Source: an uncultured Acetobacteraceae bacterium
GTDB taxonomy: Bacteria > Pseudomonadota > Alphaproteobacteria > Acetobacterales > Acetobacteraceae
Direction: 5' to 3'
Assembly: GCA_903907955.1 (NCBI GenBank)
Contig: CAIVPZ010000122.1
Coordinates: 1 to 64,000, forward strand
DNA: 64,000 bases
Made by a program: the position numbers and the translations under genes
Shown here: positions 36,509-44,777 of the stretch, one piece after another
How positions within the stretch are numbered: position 1 is the stretch's first letter
Layout of the letters: each line of letters starts with the position of its first letter
Notes under the pieces: model-generated
What the model saw: only the letters and a program-made list of their open reading frames with translations
What the model was told of the DNA's origin: nothing
Databases searched by the model: none

Positions 36509-37474
36509 CTACCCCGCCCGTCGCAGCAGCCGCTTTCCCTCCGCCCACTGCCAGGCCACCAGCCCCGGCAGACCGACCGCCAGTTCACGCGCGCGCTTGA
36601 CCATCGACAGCGCGATCCCGGTATCGGGATGGATGCCGAACAGGCCGCACACCAGGATAAACCCGGCCTCCTGCACCCCAAGCGCGCCCGGCACCGCGAA
36701 ACCGGCGCTGCGGGCGGCCTGGCCCAGGCTCTCGATGACGAACGCCTGTTCCCAGCCAACCGGCGCGCCCATCGCATAGAGCGCGAGCCAGGTTTCGATC
36801 GTGCCAAGCAGCCAGGCCAGCAGGTGCAGGGAAGCGGCCTTGCCGATCGCCCGCCGGTTGCCCTGCAGCCGCATCAGCTCGGTATGCAGCCCCTCCACCA
36901 CCTGCACGGGAAGCCTGGGAAACCAGCGCTGCAGCAACCCCGCGGCGCCCTCGACCAGACGCATCAACCCGGCCCGCTGCGCCACGATGAAACCGCCGAT
37001 GCCCAGCACGCCGGTGACGATGCCGCCGCTCACCCACGCCATCCAGTCGGTATCGGACCGCATCGTTGCCAGCACGATGAAGCCGGCAATGGTGAACAGC
37101 AACTGCGTCACCGCCTCGATGGTGAGGTCCAGCGTGGTGCCGGCGCCGGCCTGCGGCCCCGGCACCCCGCGCAGCATCAGCAGCCGGATGCCGACGATGT
37201 TGCCGCCAAGCTGTGCCACCGGCAGCATCGAATTCACCGCCTCGCGGATCCAGCGGATACGGAACCAGCGCCCCAGCCGCGGCTGTTCCGCCCCGACCGC
37301 GAGCCGCCAGGCGATCGATGACAGCCAAAGCTGCAGGAACAGCAGCGCGGTGGTGACCGGCACCGCCCAGCCCGCCCGCATGACCTCGACGCCGATGGTC
37401 CGGGCGCCGAAGAAAGCGACCAGCGCAATGACCGCGAAGCCGCCGAGGGCGACCGCGATCAGCCCGAAGCGCAC
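36509..37474 (-). CDS. HpnL-like / LPG-synthase-domain membrane protein
   Basis: An integral membrane protein of about 321 residues with some seven to eight helices. The pattern IREAVNSMLPVAQLGGNIVGIRLL and GQAARSAGFAVPGALGVQEAGFILVC is that of the UPF0104/lysylphosphatidylglycerol-synthase transmembrane family, to which HpnL belongs. HpnL is tied to hopanoid or glycolipid handling. No other hopanoid genes are nearby, so the role is uncertain. There is no ATG. The GTG at 37474 (VRFGLIAVALGG) is the most sensible start, without a clear ribosome site. It is divergent from msrB. Confidence 0.75.
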   Translation of the reverse strand: MRFGLIAVALGGFAVIALVAFFGARTIGVEVMRAGWAVPVTTALLFLQLWLSSIAWRLAVGAEQPRLGRWFRIRWIREAVNSMLPVAQLGGNIVGIRLLMLRGVPGPQAGAGTTLDLTIEAVTQLLFTIAGFIVLATMRSDTDWMAWVSGGIVTGVLGIGGFIVAQRAGLMRLVEGAAGLLQRWFPRLPVQVVEGLHTELMRLQGNRRAIGKAASLHLLAWLLGTIETWLALYAMGAPVGWEQAFVIESLGQAARSAGFAVPGALGVQEAGFILVCGLFGIHPDTGIALSMVKRARELAVGLPGLVAWQWAEGKRLLRRAG

Positions 37475-37621
37475 GGTGAAAAGAACGGAAACATCATCAG
37501 TGGACCAGTGACGCCCGCCCCCCAGCCTGTCAACCCGCGGCCCGGGAAACGCACGACCGCCGCCGCCCCCTGGTCTTCTTCCCGTGCCGCGCCACATCAG
37601 CGGCAGATGGAGGGAAGCCGC

Positions 37622-38026
37622 ATGGACAGCGACACAACCGGCCGCAGCGAGGCCGAATGGGAACAGGCGCTTACGCCTGAACAGTTCCGCGTGCTGCGCA
37701 AGCACGGCACCGAGCGCGCCGGCAGCAGTCCGCTGAACGCCGAAAAGCGCGCCGGCGCCTTCGTCTGCGCGGGTTGCGGCCAGAAGCTGTTTGCCAGCGG
37801 GACCAAGTTCGACAGTGGCACCGGCTGGCCGAGCTTCTGGGCGCCGATCGAAGGCGCGGTGGACACCAGCACGGACAAATCCTGGTTCGCCACCCGCACC
37901 GAGGTGCATTGCGCCCGCTGCCAGGGCCATCTGGGCCACGTGTTCCCGGACGGGCCGCAGCCGACCGGGCTGCGCTACTGCATGAACGGGGTGGCGATGG
38001 GATTCAGGCCGGACGGCAAGGACTGA
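37622..38026 (+). CDS. msrB: Peptide methionine-R-sulfoxide reductase
   Basis: Repairs methionine-R-sulfoxide in proteins. The 134 residues have zinc ligands Cys49/Cys52 (FVCAGCG) and Cys97/Cys100 (HCARCQG). The catalytic Cys120 is in RYCMNG, and GTGWPSFW and GHLGHVFPDGP are standard. The ribosome site GGAGGGAAG precedes the ATG. Its stop TGA abuts the stop of the convergent monooxygenase in a shared TGATCA palindrome, so there is no spacer at all. Confidence 0.96.
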   Translation: MDSDTTGRSEAEWEQALTPEQFRVLRKHGTERAGSSPLNAEKRAGAFVCAGCGQKLFASGTKFDSGTGWPSFWAPIEGAVDTSTDKSWFATRTEVHCARCQGHLGHVFPDGPQPTGLRYCMNGVAMGFRPDGKD

Positions 38027-38977
38027 TCAGAGGCCGAGGCGGGCGCGGGCGGCCTGGTATTCGCGGGTGAGCCGCGCCACCAGTTCCGCCGCCGGAACCA
38101 CCGCCTGGATCGCCCCGATCCCCTGCCCCGAGCCCCAGACATCCTTCCACGCCTTGGTCGCGCCGCCGGAGAAATCCAGCTTCGACGGGTCGGAACTGGG
38201 CAGGTTCTCCGGGTCGAGCCCGGCGCTGCGGAGGCTCGGCTTGAGGTAGTTGCCGTGCACCCCGGTGATCAGGTTGGTGTAGACGATGTCCGATGCGGCG
38301 GACTCCACGATCATGCGTTTGTAGTCCGCCGCGGCATTCGCCTCCTCGGTGGCGATGAAGGCCGAGCCGATATAGGCGAGGTCGGCCCCCATGGCCTGCG
38401 CCGCCAGCACCGCGCCGCCGGTGGCGATGGCGCCGGACAGGGCAATCGGGCCGTCGAACCAGGCGCGGATTTCCTGCACGAGCGCAAACGGCGACGTGGT
38501 GCCGGCATGGCCGCCGGCACCGGCGGCCACGGCGATCAGCCCGTCGGCGCCCTTCTGGATCGCCTTGCGGGCGAAGGCATCGCTGATCACGTCATGCAGC
38601 ACCAGCCCGCCATAGGAATGCACCGCCGCAGTGACATCCTCCCGCGCGCCGAGCGAGGTGATCACGATCGGCACACGGTGGCGCACGCAGGTCTCCAGGT
38701 CGTGCTGCAGCCGCGCGTTGGAGCGGTGCACGATCTGGTTCACCGCGAACGGGGCGGCCGGGCGGTCGGGATATCTGGCGGTGTGCTCGCCCAGTTCGCC
38801 GGCGATGCGGCGCAGCCATTCGTCGAGCAACTCCGCCGGGCGGGCATTCAGCGCCGGGAAGCTGCCGACGATGCCGGCCTTGCACTGGGCGATCACCAGG
38901 TCCGGTGTCGAGACAATGAACATCGGCGCGCCGATCACCGGCAACGCCAGGCCCTGCAGCACGGGGGGGAGCGACAT
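38027..38977 (-). CDS. Nitronate monooxygenase family flavoprotein
   Basis: 316 residues, an FMN TIM-barrel of the class I/II nitronate monooxygenase group (2-nitropropane dioxygenase-like). GAPMFIVSTPDLVIAQCKAGIVG, then the FMN-phosphate region ADGLIAVAAGAGGHAGTTSPF with the catalytic-type His, and SGAIATGGAVLAAQAMGADLAYIGSAFIAT are visible. These enzymes oxidise propionate-3-nitronate and similar compounds. Many family members act on unknown substrates. The start at 38977 is chosen over the ATG at 39019, because MSLPPVLQGLALPVIGAPM fits homologues. Confidence 0.88.
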   Translation of the reverse strand: MSLPPVLQGLALPVIGAPMFIVSTPDLVIAQCKAGIVGSFPALNARPAELLDEWLRRIAGELGEHTARYPDRPAAPFAVNQIVHRSNARLQHDLETCVRHRVPIVITSLGAREDVTAAVHSYGGLVLHDVISDAFARKAIQKGADGLIAVAAGAGGHAGTTSPFALVQEIRAWFDGPIALSGAIATGGAVLAAQAMGADLAYIGSAFIATEEANAAADYKRMIVESAASDIVYTNLITGVHGNYLKPSLRSAGLDPENLPSSDPSKLDFSGGATKAWKDVWGSGQGIGAIQAVVPAAELVARLTREYQAARARLGL

Positions 38978-39033
38978 CGGCAATGATCCCTCAAACAATG
39001 GCGGAGGTTGCCGGCGCATCCGCCCGACCGCAA

Positions 39034-39055
39034 GCCCCGGATCAAACGCCGGGGC
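39034..39055 (-). terminator. Hairpin upstream of the monooxygenase gene
   Basis: GCCCCGG/CCGGGGC with an 8-base loop lies 104 bases beyond the stop of the micro-gene at 39159 on the minus strand. There is no U-run. Confidence 0.35.
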
Positions 39056-39158
39056 TGCGCATCAACCGGTCCGCTGCGGAGCGCCGCGGCGGCGGCGCCC
39101 GCAGGTTCACCTGCCGCCTCACCGACGCGATCAACCGGCGACACGGTTTGCCGCCGGA

Positions 39159-39288
39159 TTACAGCCCCCCGCGTGCGCGGAAACCAGCGAGATCGCCCCC
39201 CGGGCGGGGCATACCAGCCGCCGGCGCGCCGGCGGGCACCGAGGCGCAGCGCGACCACCTTGTTGCCGAACCGTATGCGCAGCGGCAT
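39159..39288 (-). pseudogene. Frameshifted micro-gene of about 42 codons
   Basis: A strong ribosome site (GAGAGGGAGGG) precedes ATG at 39288. The reading starts MPLRIRFGNKVVALRLGARR and continues RAGGWYAPPGG. At a run of six G (plus-strand C6, 39196-39201) the frame is lost. Removing one G restores DLAGFRARGGL and a TAA at 39161. The frame-restored end resembles short tails of the type GGWYVPPG.DLAPFRARGWL that I associate with small Acetobacteraceae proteins. It is either a true one-base insertion or a homopolymer error. Function is unknown. Confidence 0.55.
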
Positions 39289-39576
39289 GGTAAAGCCCTC
39301 CCTCTCCAGATCATCTGGGAAAGCTGCCACCGCTTCAAATCGGCACCAGCAACGAACGGAAGAAAAAGCCGCCTCATCAGGAAACCACGGCATTTTCCTG
39401 TTCAAGGATGCCTGCCGCGCAAGCCGGAAGGAAAGCAGGCCCTGCCTGCCCGCCTCAACCAGCGCCATCAACGCCGACGCAGCGCGACCGCATCTCGCTT
39501 CCCTGCCCGGCAACACGCCACACCAACATGAGCAGCAGGAATACCGGCGCGTGTGACTCGGTCAAAGCAGACTGTT
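39289..39576. other. Gap without a recognised gene
   Basis: 288 bases between the frameshifted micro-gene and the 77-residue gene. Only the ribosome site of the micro-gene is evident. Open frames here have poor codon use. Confidence 0.4.
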
Positions 39577-39810
39577 TCAAGCCAGCGGCGTGGTGGCGAC
39601 GCTGGCTTTGGTGCCGGTGACGAACAGCACCCGACCGCCCTCGGCGGCAGAAACCAACACCATGTCGCCGGCCGCAAACATATCGGCCGCGTCGTTGAAA
39701 AACCCGCCTTCGGCCACCCGGTCCAGCCGTGCTGCGGCCGCACGATAGTGCCAAAGGGTAAATCCCTGGGCATAGGCGAGCACCGAAAGGTTGCGGATGG
39801 CGAAATCCAT
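39577..39810 (-). CDS. 77-residue phage-like protein of unknown function
   Basis: Begins MDFAIRNLSVLAYAQGFTLW and contains FFNDAADMFAAGDMVLVSA and a C-terminal GRVLFVTGTKAS. Short proteins with LAYA.GFTLWHY and a GDM.LVS strand occur in alphaproteobacterial prophages and gene-transfer regions; I recall them without a named function. GGAG lies 9 bases before the ATG. An intrinsic terminator ends just 15 bases upstream of the start, inside the transcript leader, and a good promoter lies about 110 bases upstream. Expression may therefore depend on terminator read-through. Confidence 0.65.
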   Translation of the reverse strand: MDFAIRNLSVLAYAQGFTLWHYRAAAARLDRVAEGGFFNDAADMFAAGDMVLVSAAEGGRVLFVTGTKASVATTPLA

Positions 39811-39825
39811 GGCTGCGCTCCGAGC

Positions 39826-39857
39826 AAAAAAAAGGCCGCTCCCCGGAAGGGGGCGGC
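39826..39857 (-). terminator. Intrinsic terminator inside a gene leader (attenuator candidate)
   Basis: On the minus strand, GCCGCCCCC/GGGG-A-GCGGC forms a 9-bp stem with one bulge and a TTCC loop, followed directly by C and T8. This is the only textbook rho-independent terminator I find in the window. It stands before, not after, a gene: the start codon is at 39810. An upstream GCGGCG in the leader (near 39890) could pair with CGCCGC of the terminator arm and act as an antiterminator. Confidence 0.75.
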
Positions 39858-39918
39858 GTTGCAAGTTTGGAGGGAGGAGGGTCGGCGCCGCAGGCACAAC
39901 TCGGACACCGACGGGGAA

Positions 39919-39947
39919 AAATTAGGGCAGGGGACGGGCGGAGTCAA
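39919..39947 (-). promoter_or_regulatory. Sigma-70 promoter for the leader and 77-residue gene
   Basis: TTGACT (39947-39942) and TAATTT (39924-39919) are exactly 17 bases apart on the minus strand. Transcription would begin near 39912, giving a leader of about 100 bases. The -35 box overlaps the stop codon of the recombinase relic. Confidence 0.7.
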
Positions 39948-40459
39948 GGAATATTTTCCTGAATCGGCGGCTTATCCCGGCCGGCGATGGACGTGGCGCG
40001 CGCCGCCGCCTGCACCACGCAGTGCAGTTGGCGGGTGGTGATCGGGTTGTCAGGGTGCTGCCCGGGAAACAACCAGCCGCCGGGCCGCATCACGCCCTGC
40101 CGGTGCCCCTCCTGCCACCACGCCCGCAGCAGACCGAGCAGATCGGGCGACGGCACCGCCTGGCGCGACGGGCCGCCCTTGCCGCGCTCGAGCCGGATCA
40201 GCATGCGCTGGCTGTCGATGTCGCCGACCGTCAGAGCCTGTGAAGCAATCGTCGGCGCCGCGCGGTGGTTGAGGCAGGCCGTCGCCGCCAGCAGCCGGGC
40301 GACCTCCTCGGCGCTGAGCACCGTCGGCAGTTTGCGGGGACAGGCAAGGCGGACCAGCGTGCGTGACAGCTCCGGGCGGTCGAGGGTGAAGCAGACGCGC
40401 CGGGCCACCACGGCGCTGTTGAACGCCGGCGGGTTCGCCCCCCGGTGCCGCGCCGGCAT
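39944..40459 (-). pseudogene. Tyrosine recombinase relic (IS91-associated type)
   Basis: The frame shows RKLPTVLSAEEVARLLAAT, then LTVGDIDSQRMLIRLERGKG and LLGLLRAWWQEGHRQGVMRPGGWLFPGQ, then LHCVVQAAARA. This is the core of the phage-type integrase found next to IS91-like transposases. The first arm of the catalytic domain (the region with G-LR-SE) is deleted between ACLNHRAA and ALTVGD. The C-terminal HTLRHSFATHL block and catalytic Tyr are missing. It ends at a new stop, QENIP. It is a dead remnant marking an old integration. Confidence 0.75.
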
Positions 40460-40520
40460 GGGCCTCTCGGTCAGCCACGACGGCGGATTGCCGGGCGTGA
40501 TGCTTTCGGGGCTGCCCCCT

Positions 40521-41705
40521 TCAGGGGGATGCCGGGCTGCCCGGCCGGCTCCGGCGAAAGCCGGTGGCACAGTACGCCAGCGCGATCAGCGGCAGGGCGA
40601 GGCCGGTCCAGCAGGCCAGAGACCAGCCGCCCTGGGCATAGGCCCAGCCGCCGACAGCCGAACTGATCGCGCCGCCGGCGAAGAAGGTCGCCATGTAGAG
40701 GCCATTCAGGCGGCTGCGATAGGCCCCGCCGAGCGCGTAGATGGCGCGCTGGCCGAGCACGAGATGGGTGGTCACCCCGAAATCCAGCAGGATCGCCGCG
40801 GCCACCAGCCCCCCGAGTGACCAGGCCGTGCCGCTCTGGCCGGCGCGTGCCAGCAGGAAAGCCCCGCCGGCAGCCAGGATGGCCAGCACGGTGCCGGCAC
40901 GGCTCCAGCCGCGATCGGCCGCCCGGCCGGCGATCGGTGCAGCGATGGCGCCCGACACGCCGGCCAGCGCGAACAGGGCGATGCCGCGTTGCGACAGGTG
41001 GAACGTGTCGGCCAGCAGCAGCGGCACCGTGGTCCAGAACACGCTGAACGCGCCGAACAGACATGCCTGGGTGAAGGCGCGCCGCCGCAGCACCGGGGTG
41101 GTACGCACCAGTGCGACCATCGACGCCAGCAACGTGCCGTAGCCCAGGCCCGGATCGGGCCGGCGCGGCGGCATCACCGCCCGCAGCAGCAGCGCCAGCC
41201 CGACCATCGCCGCGGCCGAACCAACGAACACCGCATGCCAGGAGAAGGCGTCGGCGATGAAGCTGGCGATCGGCCGCGCCAGCATGATGCCGAGGATCAG
41301 GCCGCTCATGATGTTGCCCACCACGCGGCCGCGCGTCTCGGCGGGGGCGAGGTGGGCGGCATAGGGAACCAGCACCTGCACCGCGACCGAGCCGAGCCCG
41401 ATCAGGAAAGCGGCGGCCAGGAACGCGGCGGTACCGGTCGCTGCCGCCGCGCCGGCCAGGGCCAGGGCCGCGCCACCGATCAGGCCGACGGCCAGTCGCC
41501 GGTTCTCGACGATGTCGCCGAGCGGCACCACCAGCAACAGGCCGAGGCCGTAGCCGATCTGGGTCAGCGTCACGATCAGTCCGGCCGCATGCAGCGGCAG
41601 GCCGAGGCTGGCGCTGATCGGCCCGGCCAGCGGCTGGGCGTAGTAGATGTTGGCGACGATGAGGCCGCAGGACGCCGCCAGCAGCCAACGCAGGCGTGCC
41701 GGCAT
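40521..41705 (-). CDS. MFS transporter, drug/sugar efflux type
   Basis: About 394 residues with 12 predicted helices. N-terminal RLRWLLAASCGLIVANIYYAQPLAGPI resembles the AraJ/YgaY-like DHA1 exporters. The loop 2-3 motif appears as VVPLGDIVENRRLAVG (G-D-x3-RR) and the middle loop has LAPAETRGRVVG. The substrate is not predictable. The start at 41705 (MPARLRWLL) sits right before helix 1. An ATG at 41795 would add 30 polar residues. The stop codon lies in a tight hairpin (CCCCCT/AGGGGG), which may end transcription. Confidence 0.82.
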   Translation of the reverse strand: MPARLRWLLAASCGLIVANIYYAQPLAGPISASLGLPLHAAGLIVTLTQIGYGLGLLLVVPLGDIVENRRLAVGLIGGAALALAGAAAATGTAAFLAAAFLIGLGSVAVQVLVPYAAHLAPAETRGRVVGNIMSGLILGIMLARPIASFIADAFSWHAVFVGSAAAMVGLALLLRAVMPPRRPDPGLGYGTLLASMVALVRTTPVLRRRAFTQACLFGAFSVFWTTVPLLLADTFHLSQRGIALFALAGVSGAIAAPIAGRAADRGWSRAGTVLAILAAGGAFLLARAGQSGTAWSLGGLVAAAILLDFGVTTHLVLGQRAIYALGGAYRSRLNGLYMATFFAGGAISSAVGGWAYAQGGWSLACWTGLALPLIALAYCATGFRRSRPGSPASP

Positions 41706-42088
41706 CACCGCCGTACTGGACGCCGCCGCGATCGGCGCATTGGAGATTCCGGGCAACTGGTTGTGCTCCTGGACGATCGTCCGTCGTGCAGGCATGCCGC
41801 CGGCACCGGCCTTGGAAAAACCCGGCGACGGGACCGGGGTCCTTATCCGCGACCGGGCTGAATGCCTGGCCGTGCTCACCCCGCTCCTGCTTGTGCCGCG
41901 AAGATGCTGCTCGGCGATCGCCACCATCGCCGGCCTCGGCCGTGATCGGACCTCGACCAGCGTCCGGATCGGCGTGTCTCCGCCAGCCGAACAACCCTAC
42001 CGCAGCGGGACAAGGCCGTCGCGATAGCGAATCGCCAGTGTGTCGGCTAGACAGGGTCATCCACGTTCCCGCTGCTCACTCACCTGCG
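41706..42088. other. Divergent gap between MFS and winged-helix genes
   Basis: 383 bases with no gene I can support, unless the MFS protein starts at 41795. It should hold both promoters. I see no strong boxes or palindromes, and composition is ordinary. Confidence 0.35.
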
Positions 42089-43075
42089 ATGCTGAAACCT
42101 GTCTCGCTCACCCCTGATGAAGCGGCCTGCCTGGAAGCCCTTCGCGCCGGCGCCGACCGAAAGATTGCGGTTGCCCTCCAGGTGAGCCTGAACCTCGGGC
42201 AGACCCAGCGGGCGCTGGAAAAGCTGGCTGCGCTGGGGCTTGCCGCCCCCAGCGGCCGTCGTGGTGCCTGGCATCCGACCAGACGGGGAAAAGTGGTGGA
42301 CATGGCAATAGCAATCGTTCCCGCCGCCCGCAGACGCGGCCGAAAGCCGATGGAGAAGCTGGTCCCGGGTCCGTCAGCGGCCCGCCTGCTGGCGTTGCTC
42401 CAGCGCCCCCGACGCGGTGCGGAACTGCCGGCGCTGCTGGGCGTGACGCGACAGCGTGTCCACCAGTTGGTTGCCGAGCTATCGGCACTCGGCCTGATAC
42501 GCTCCGCCGACCCGAATTTCCCGGCCTTGGTGATCGCCCTCAGGGACGACCCGTCGGTGTTGCTTCGCCAGGCCGAGGAACGCGCGCTGTCCGCGTTTCC
42601 GCAGACCGAGGCGACGACCCTGGCGAAGGTCGCCGCTGCGGCCAGGATGCCTGCCGGCAGGACCGCCGCACTCGCGGACTTTCTGTGCAGGCTGAACCTC
42701 ATCGAGAGGATGTCCGCCGCAGCGAGCAGCGATCTGTACCGCTTGACGGCGGCGGGAGCGGCGCATTGGCAGCGATCGGCGACGGCCCGCCGCGCCGAAG
42801 CGCCCCCACCGCCGTTTCGCTCCGACCGGGTTCACGGCGTGCTATCCTGTTTGGCAACCCAGGGGCCGACGCGCACGCGGGACGTGGCCATTGTGCTGAA
42901 GGCTCCACAACAGTCGGTCAATGCGCTTATGCAATACCTCAAGCGCAAGAACGCCGTTCGTCCCCAGACCGATGCGCGGCATGCCCCGTACATCCTGACG
43001 CCTGACGGACACGACATGCTGTCGGCCATGAAGGCGGCAAGAATCGGCCATGACGGCGAGCGGTCGCGTTGCTGA
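42089..43075 (+). CDS. Winged-helix DNA-binding protein (MarR-like), double HTH
   Basis: 328 residues with three helix-turn-helix-like stretches: [22 protein letters not shown] (about 30-52), [25 protein letters not shown] (about 115-139) and [25 protein letters not shown] near the C-terminus. A basic RRRGRKP segment separates the first two. MarR-type proteins of this form occur on mobile or accessory DNA in related genomes, as far as I recall. Target and effector are unknown. A 68-base gap leads to an IHF-alpha-like gene on the same strand. Confidence 0.75.
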   Translation: MLKPVSLTPDEAACLEALRAGADRKIAVALQVSLNLGQTQRALEKLAALGLAAPSGRRGAWHPTRRGKVVDMAIAIVPAARRRGRKPMEKLVPGPSAARLLALLQRPRRGAELPALLGVTRQRVHQLVAELSALGLIRSADPNFPALVIALRDDPSVLLRQAEERALSAFPQTEATTLAKVAAAARMPAGRTAALADFLCRLNLIERMSAAASSDLYRLTAAGAAHWQRSATARRAEAPPPPFRSDRVHGVLSCLATQGPTRTRDVAIVLKAPQQSVNALMQYLKRKNAVRPQTDARHAPYILTPDGHDMLSAMKAARIGHDGERSRC

Positions 43076-43142
43076 AACCAGCCAGCTTTCCGCGGGAGCC
43101 GTCGGGCTTGACGGCGCCGGCGGGGATTTCTGGCGTCCGCGC

Positions 43143-43460
43143 ATGAACACGGTTTCGCGCGCCCAACTCACCGAGCACCTCTGCACGGCGGTCGGCCTGT
43201 CACGGAACGATTCGGCGGACCTGCTGGAGTCGGTGCTGGATATCATGTCGAGCGCGCTGGAGGCGGGCGAGCCTGTGAAGATCAGCGGCTTCGGCACCTT
43301 CATAGTGCGCGAAAAAGGCCGCCGGGTCGGCCGCAACCCCAAGACCGGCGTCGAAGTGCCGATCCTGGCACGGCGGGTGCTCACGTTCCGCCCCAGCCTC
43401 GTGTTGAAGGCCCATGTCAACCACGCCGTGGCGCCGGAGTTGGCCGAAGACGACGAATGA
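43143..43460 (+). CDS. ihfA: Integration host factor alpha-like protein
   Basis: A DNA-bending HU/IHF-family subunit. Starting [20 protein letters not shown], it has 105 residues, normal for Ihf[26 protein letters not shown] contains the beta-arm and the RNPKTG/Pro kink signature, and [15 protein letters not shown] is the C-terminal helix. A longer open frame to 43050 is not needed. It is located in the accessory stretch behind the winged-helix gene rather than next to pheT or a MerR gene. It could be the main ihfA or a second copy, and the window cannot tell. Confidence 0.85.
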   Translation: MNTVSRAQLTEHLCTAVGLSRNDSADLLESVLDIMSSALEAGEPVKISGFGTFIVREKGRRVGRNPKTGVEVPILARRVLTFRPSLVLKAHVNHAVAPELAEDDE

Positions 43461-43642
43461 ACCAGATGATGCCGGCCTCGCGCGTCCTGCGGAAAGCCCG
43501 GCCAGGAACGGAAGCCGGGCATGACGGCAGACAGGTGTTCGCCCAAATCGGCCATTCTGTGGTTCGCTCTATGGTGAACGTGGTGCACGCCGGTTTGGAC
43601 GCTGAACCGTGGTTCGGGCACGAGGGCGCTTTCCGCAGTGAA

Positions 43643-43747
43643 CTGAGAGTTTGAAAAAGAATGCCCGCAAGCCGCCGAACGATGGCGGAAAACTCAATGA
43701 TGTCAGCGGGCGTTCTTTTTCAAGTTCGATTGTTTTTCAAGCTCTGA
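43643..43747 (+). repeat. 105-base palindromic element, copy 3
   Basis: The fullest copy. Terminal repeats CTGAGAGTTTGAAAAA and TTTTTCAAGCTCTGAG match as inverted repeats at 14 of 16 positions. Inside, arms 43653-43668 and 43706-43721 form a 16-bp stem (GAAAAAGAATGCCCGC/GCGGGCGTTCTTTTTC, one G-U). A small inner hairpin CCGCC/GGCGG sits in the loop. The frame reads ESLKKNARKPPNDGG, then [19 protein letters not shown]. It ends 7 bases before the SEC-C gene start. Confidence 0.88.
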
Positions 43748-43754
43748 GGCTGCC

Positions 43755-44663
43755 ATGACGATCGACGAGACGCTGACCACCGATGATATCCTGAATGCCT
43801 TTGGGACCGTCGGCAATGTTCTGCCGCGCACCGCACTGAAGCAGGCGGCAGACCGCTGGCACGAGGTCGGTCCCGCCCTGCTCGCATTGCTGCAGGAGGC
43901 TGCCGAGGGGAGCGACCGTTCCGAACGCGCCGATTCGATCCTGTTCTTCGCCATATTTCTGATGGCGCAGATGCGCGAGACACAAGCGTTCCGGCCGCTC
44001 TGCACCATTGCCGCCGACGGCGAACGGATGTTTGACCTGATCGGCGACGGATCCACTGAGGACCTGCCCGGTATTCTCGCGCGCACGTATAACGGCGATC
44101 CGGCGCCGCTGCGGCGGTTGATCGAGGCGGAAACTGCCGATCCGTTCGTTCGCGATGCCGCCTTCGAAACACTCGCCTGGCTGACGGCGACGGGACAGCT
44201 CGACCGTGAGGAGACGGCGCGCTATCTGCGTGATCTGTATTCGACACTTCAGCCGCAGGCGGAGTCTTTTGCCTGGGTGGGTTGGCAGTATGCTGTTGCC
44301 CGGCTCGGAGTTGTCGACCTCGTGCCGCTGGTCGAGACGGCATTCCGCGATGGGAGGGTCGATCAATTCGTCCTGAGTCTCAACGATTTTCATGAGGACC
44401 TGCGCGCTGCCCAGCAGGCGACCGAGCCGACGGCGGGGTTCGACCTGCATGTCAAGGACATCGGCCGCTTCGATGATGTTGCCACCCATCTGTCCACCTG
44501 GGCGTCCTTCCAGCCGGAAAAAAAACGGAAGCCGAAATATGGGCAGGCAACGAGCGGACCACGGAGCGACCAGGCCACGCGCAACCCGTTTCCCAAGGTC
44601 GGCCGCAATGACCCGTGCCCGTGCGGCAGCGGGAAGAAATATAAGAAATGCTGCCTGCAATAG
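43755..44663 (+). CDS. DUF1186-like protein with C-terminal SEC-C zinc motif
   Basis: 302 residues. The long helical body ([25 protein letters not shown], then [22 protein letters not shown]) matches DUF1186, a HEAT-like repeat family. The tail [26 protein letters not shown] is the SecA-type zinc motif, which in SecA binds SecB and ribosomes. The start at 43755 lies within 10 bases of the palindromic element, so the element forms its leader and no clear ribosome site other than GAGG is present. Function is unknown. Confidence 0.85.
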   Translation: MTIDETLTTDDILNAFGTVGNVLPRTALKQAADRWHEVGPALLALLQEAAEGSDRSERADSILFFAIFLMAQMRETQAFRPLCTIAADGERMFDLIGDGSTEDLPGILARTYNGDPAPLRRLIEAETADPFVRDAAFETLAWLTATGQLDREETARYLRDLYSTLQPQAESFAWVGWQYAVARLGVVDLVPLVETAFRDGRVDQFVLSLNDFHEDLRAAQQATEPTAGFDLHVKDIGRFDDVATHLSTWASFQPEKKRKPKYGQATSGPRSDQATRNPFPKVGRNDPCPCGSGKKYKKCCLQ

Positions 44664-44777
44664 GCAGGGAACCGGCAGAACTTTATCGCCAGTTCCCCTC
44701 TGCCATCGTCGGGATCGGGATGAAGCGGGGGGCAAACCTATGTTACGATGGATGCCGAGCCGCAGGAGGTAACCATC

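Noticed and set aside
38935-39516. A 193-codon minus-strand frame covering the micro-gene
   Set aside because: Only its MPLRIRFGNKVV...YAPPGG part looks real. The rest is out-of-frame read-through after the G6 run and non-coding leader.
43457-43654. A 65-codon frame overlapping the ihfA stop (ATGA)
   Set aside because: The overlap is suggestive, but the frame has no family, ends inside the palindromic element and lacks other support.
44390-44772. Plus-strand frame of 126 codons inside the SEC-C gene
   Set aside because: An out-of-frame shadow with Arg-rich codons. The DUF1186/SEC-C frame is clearly real.
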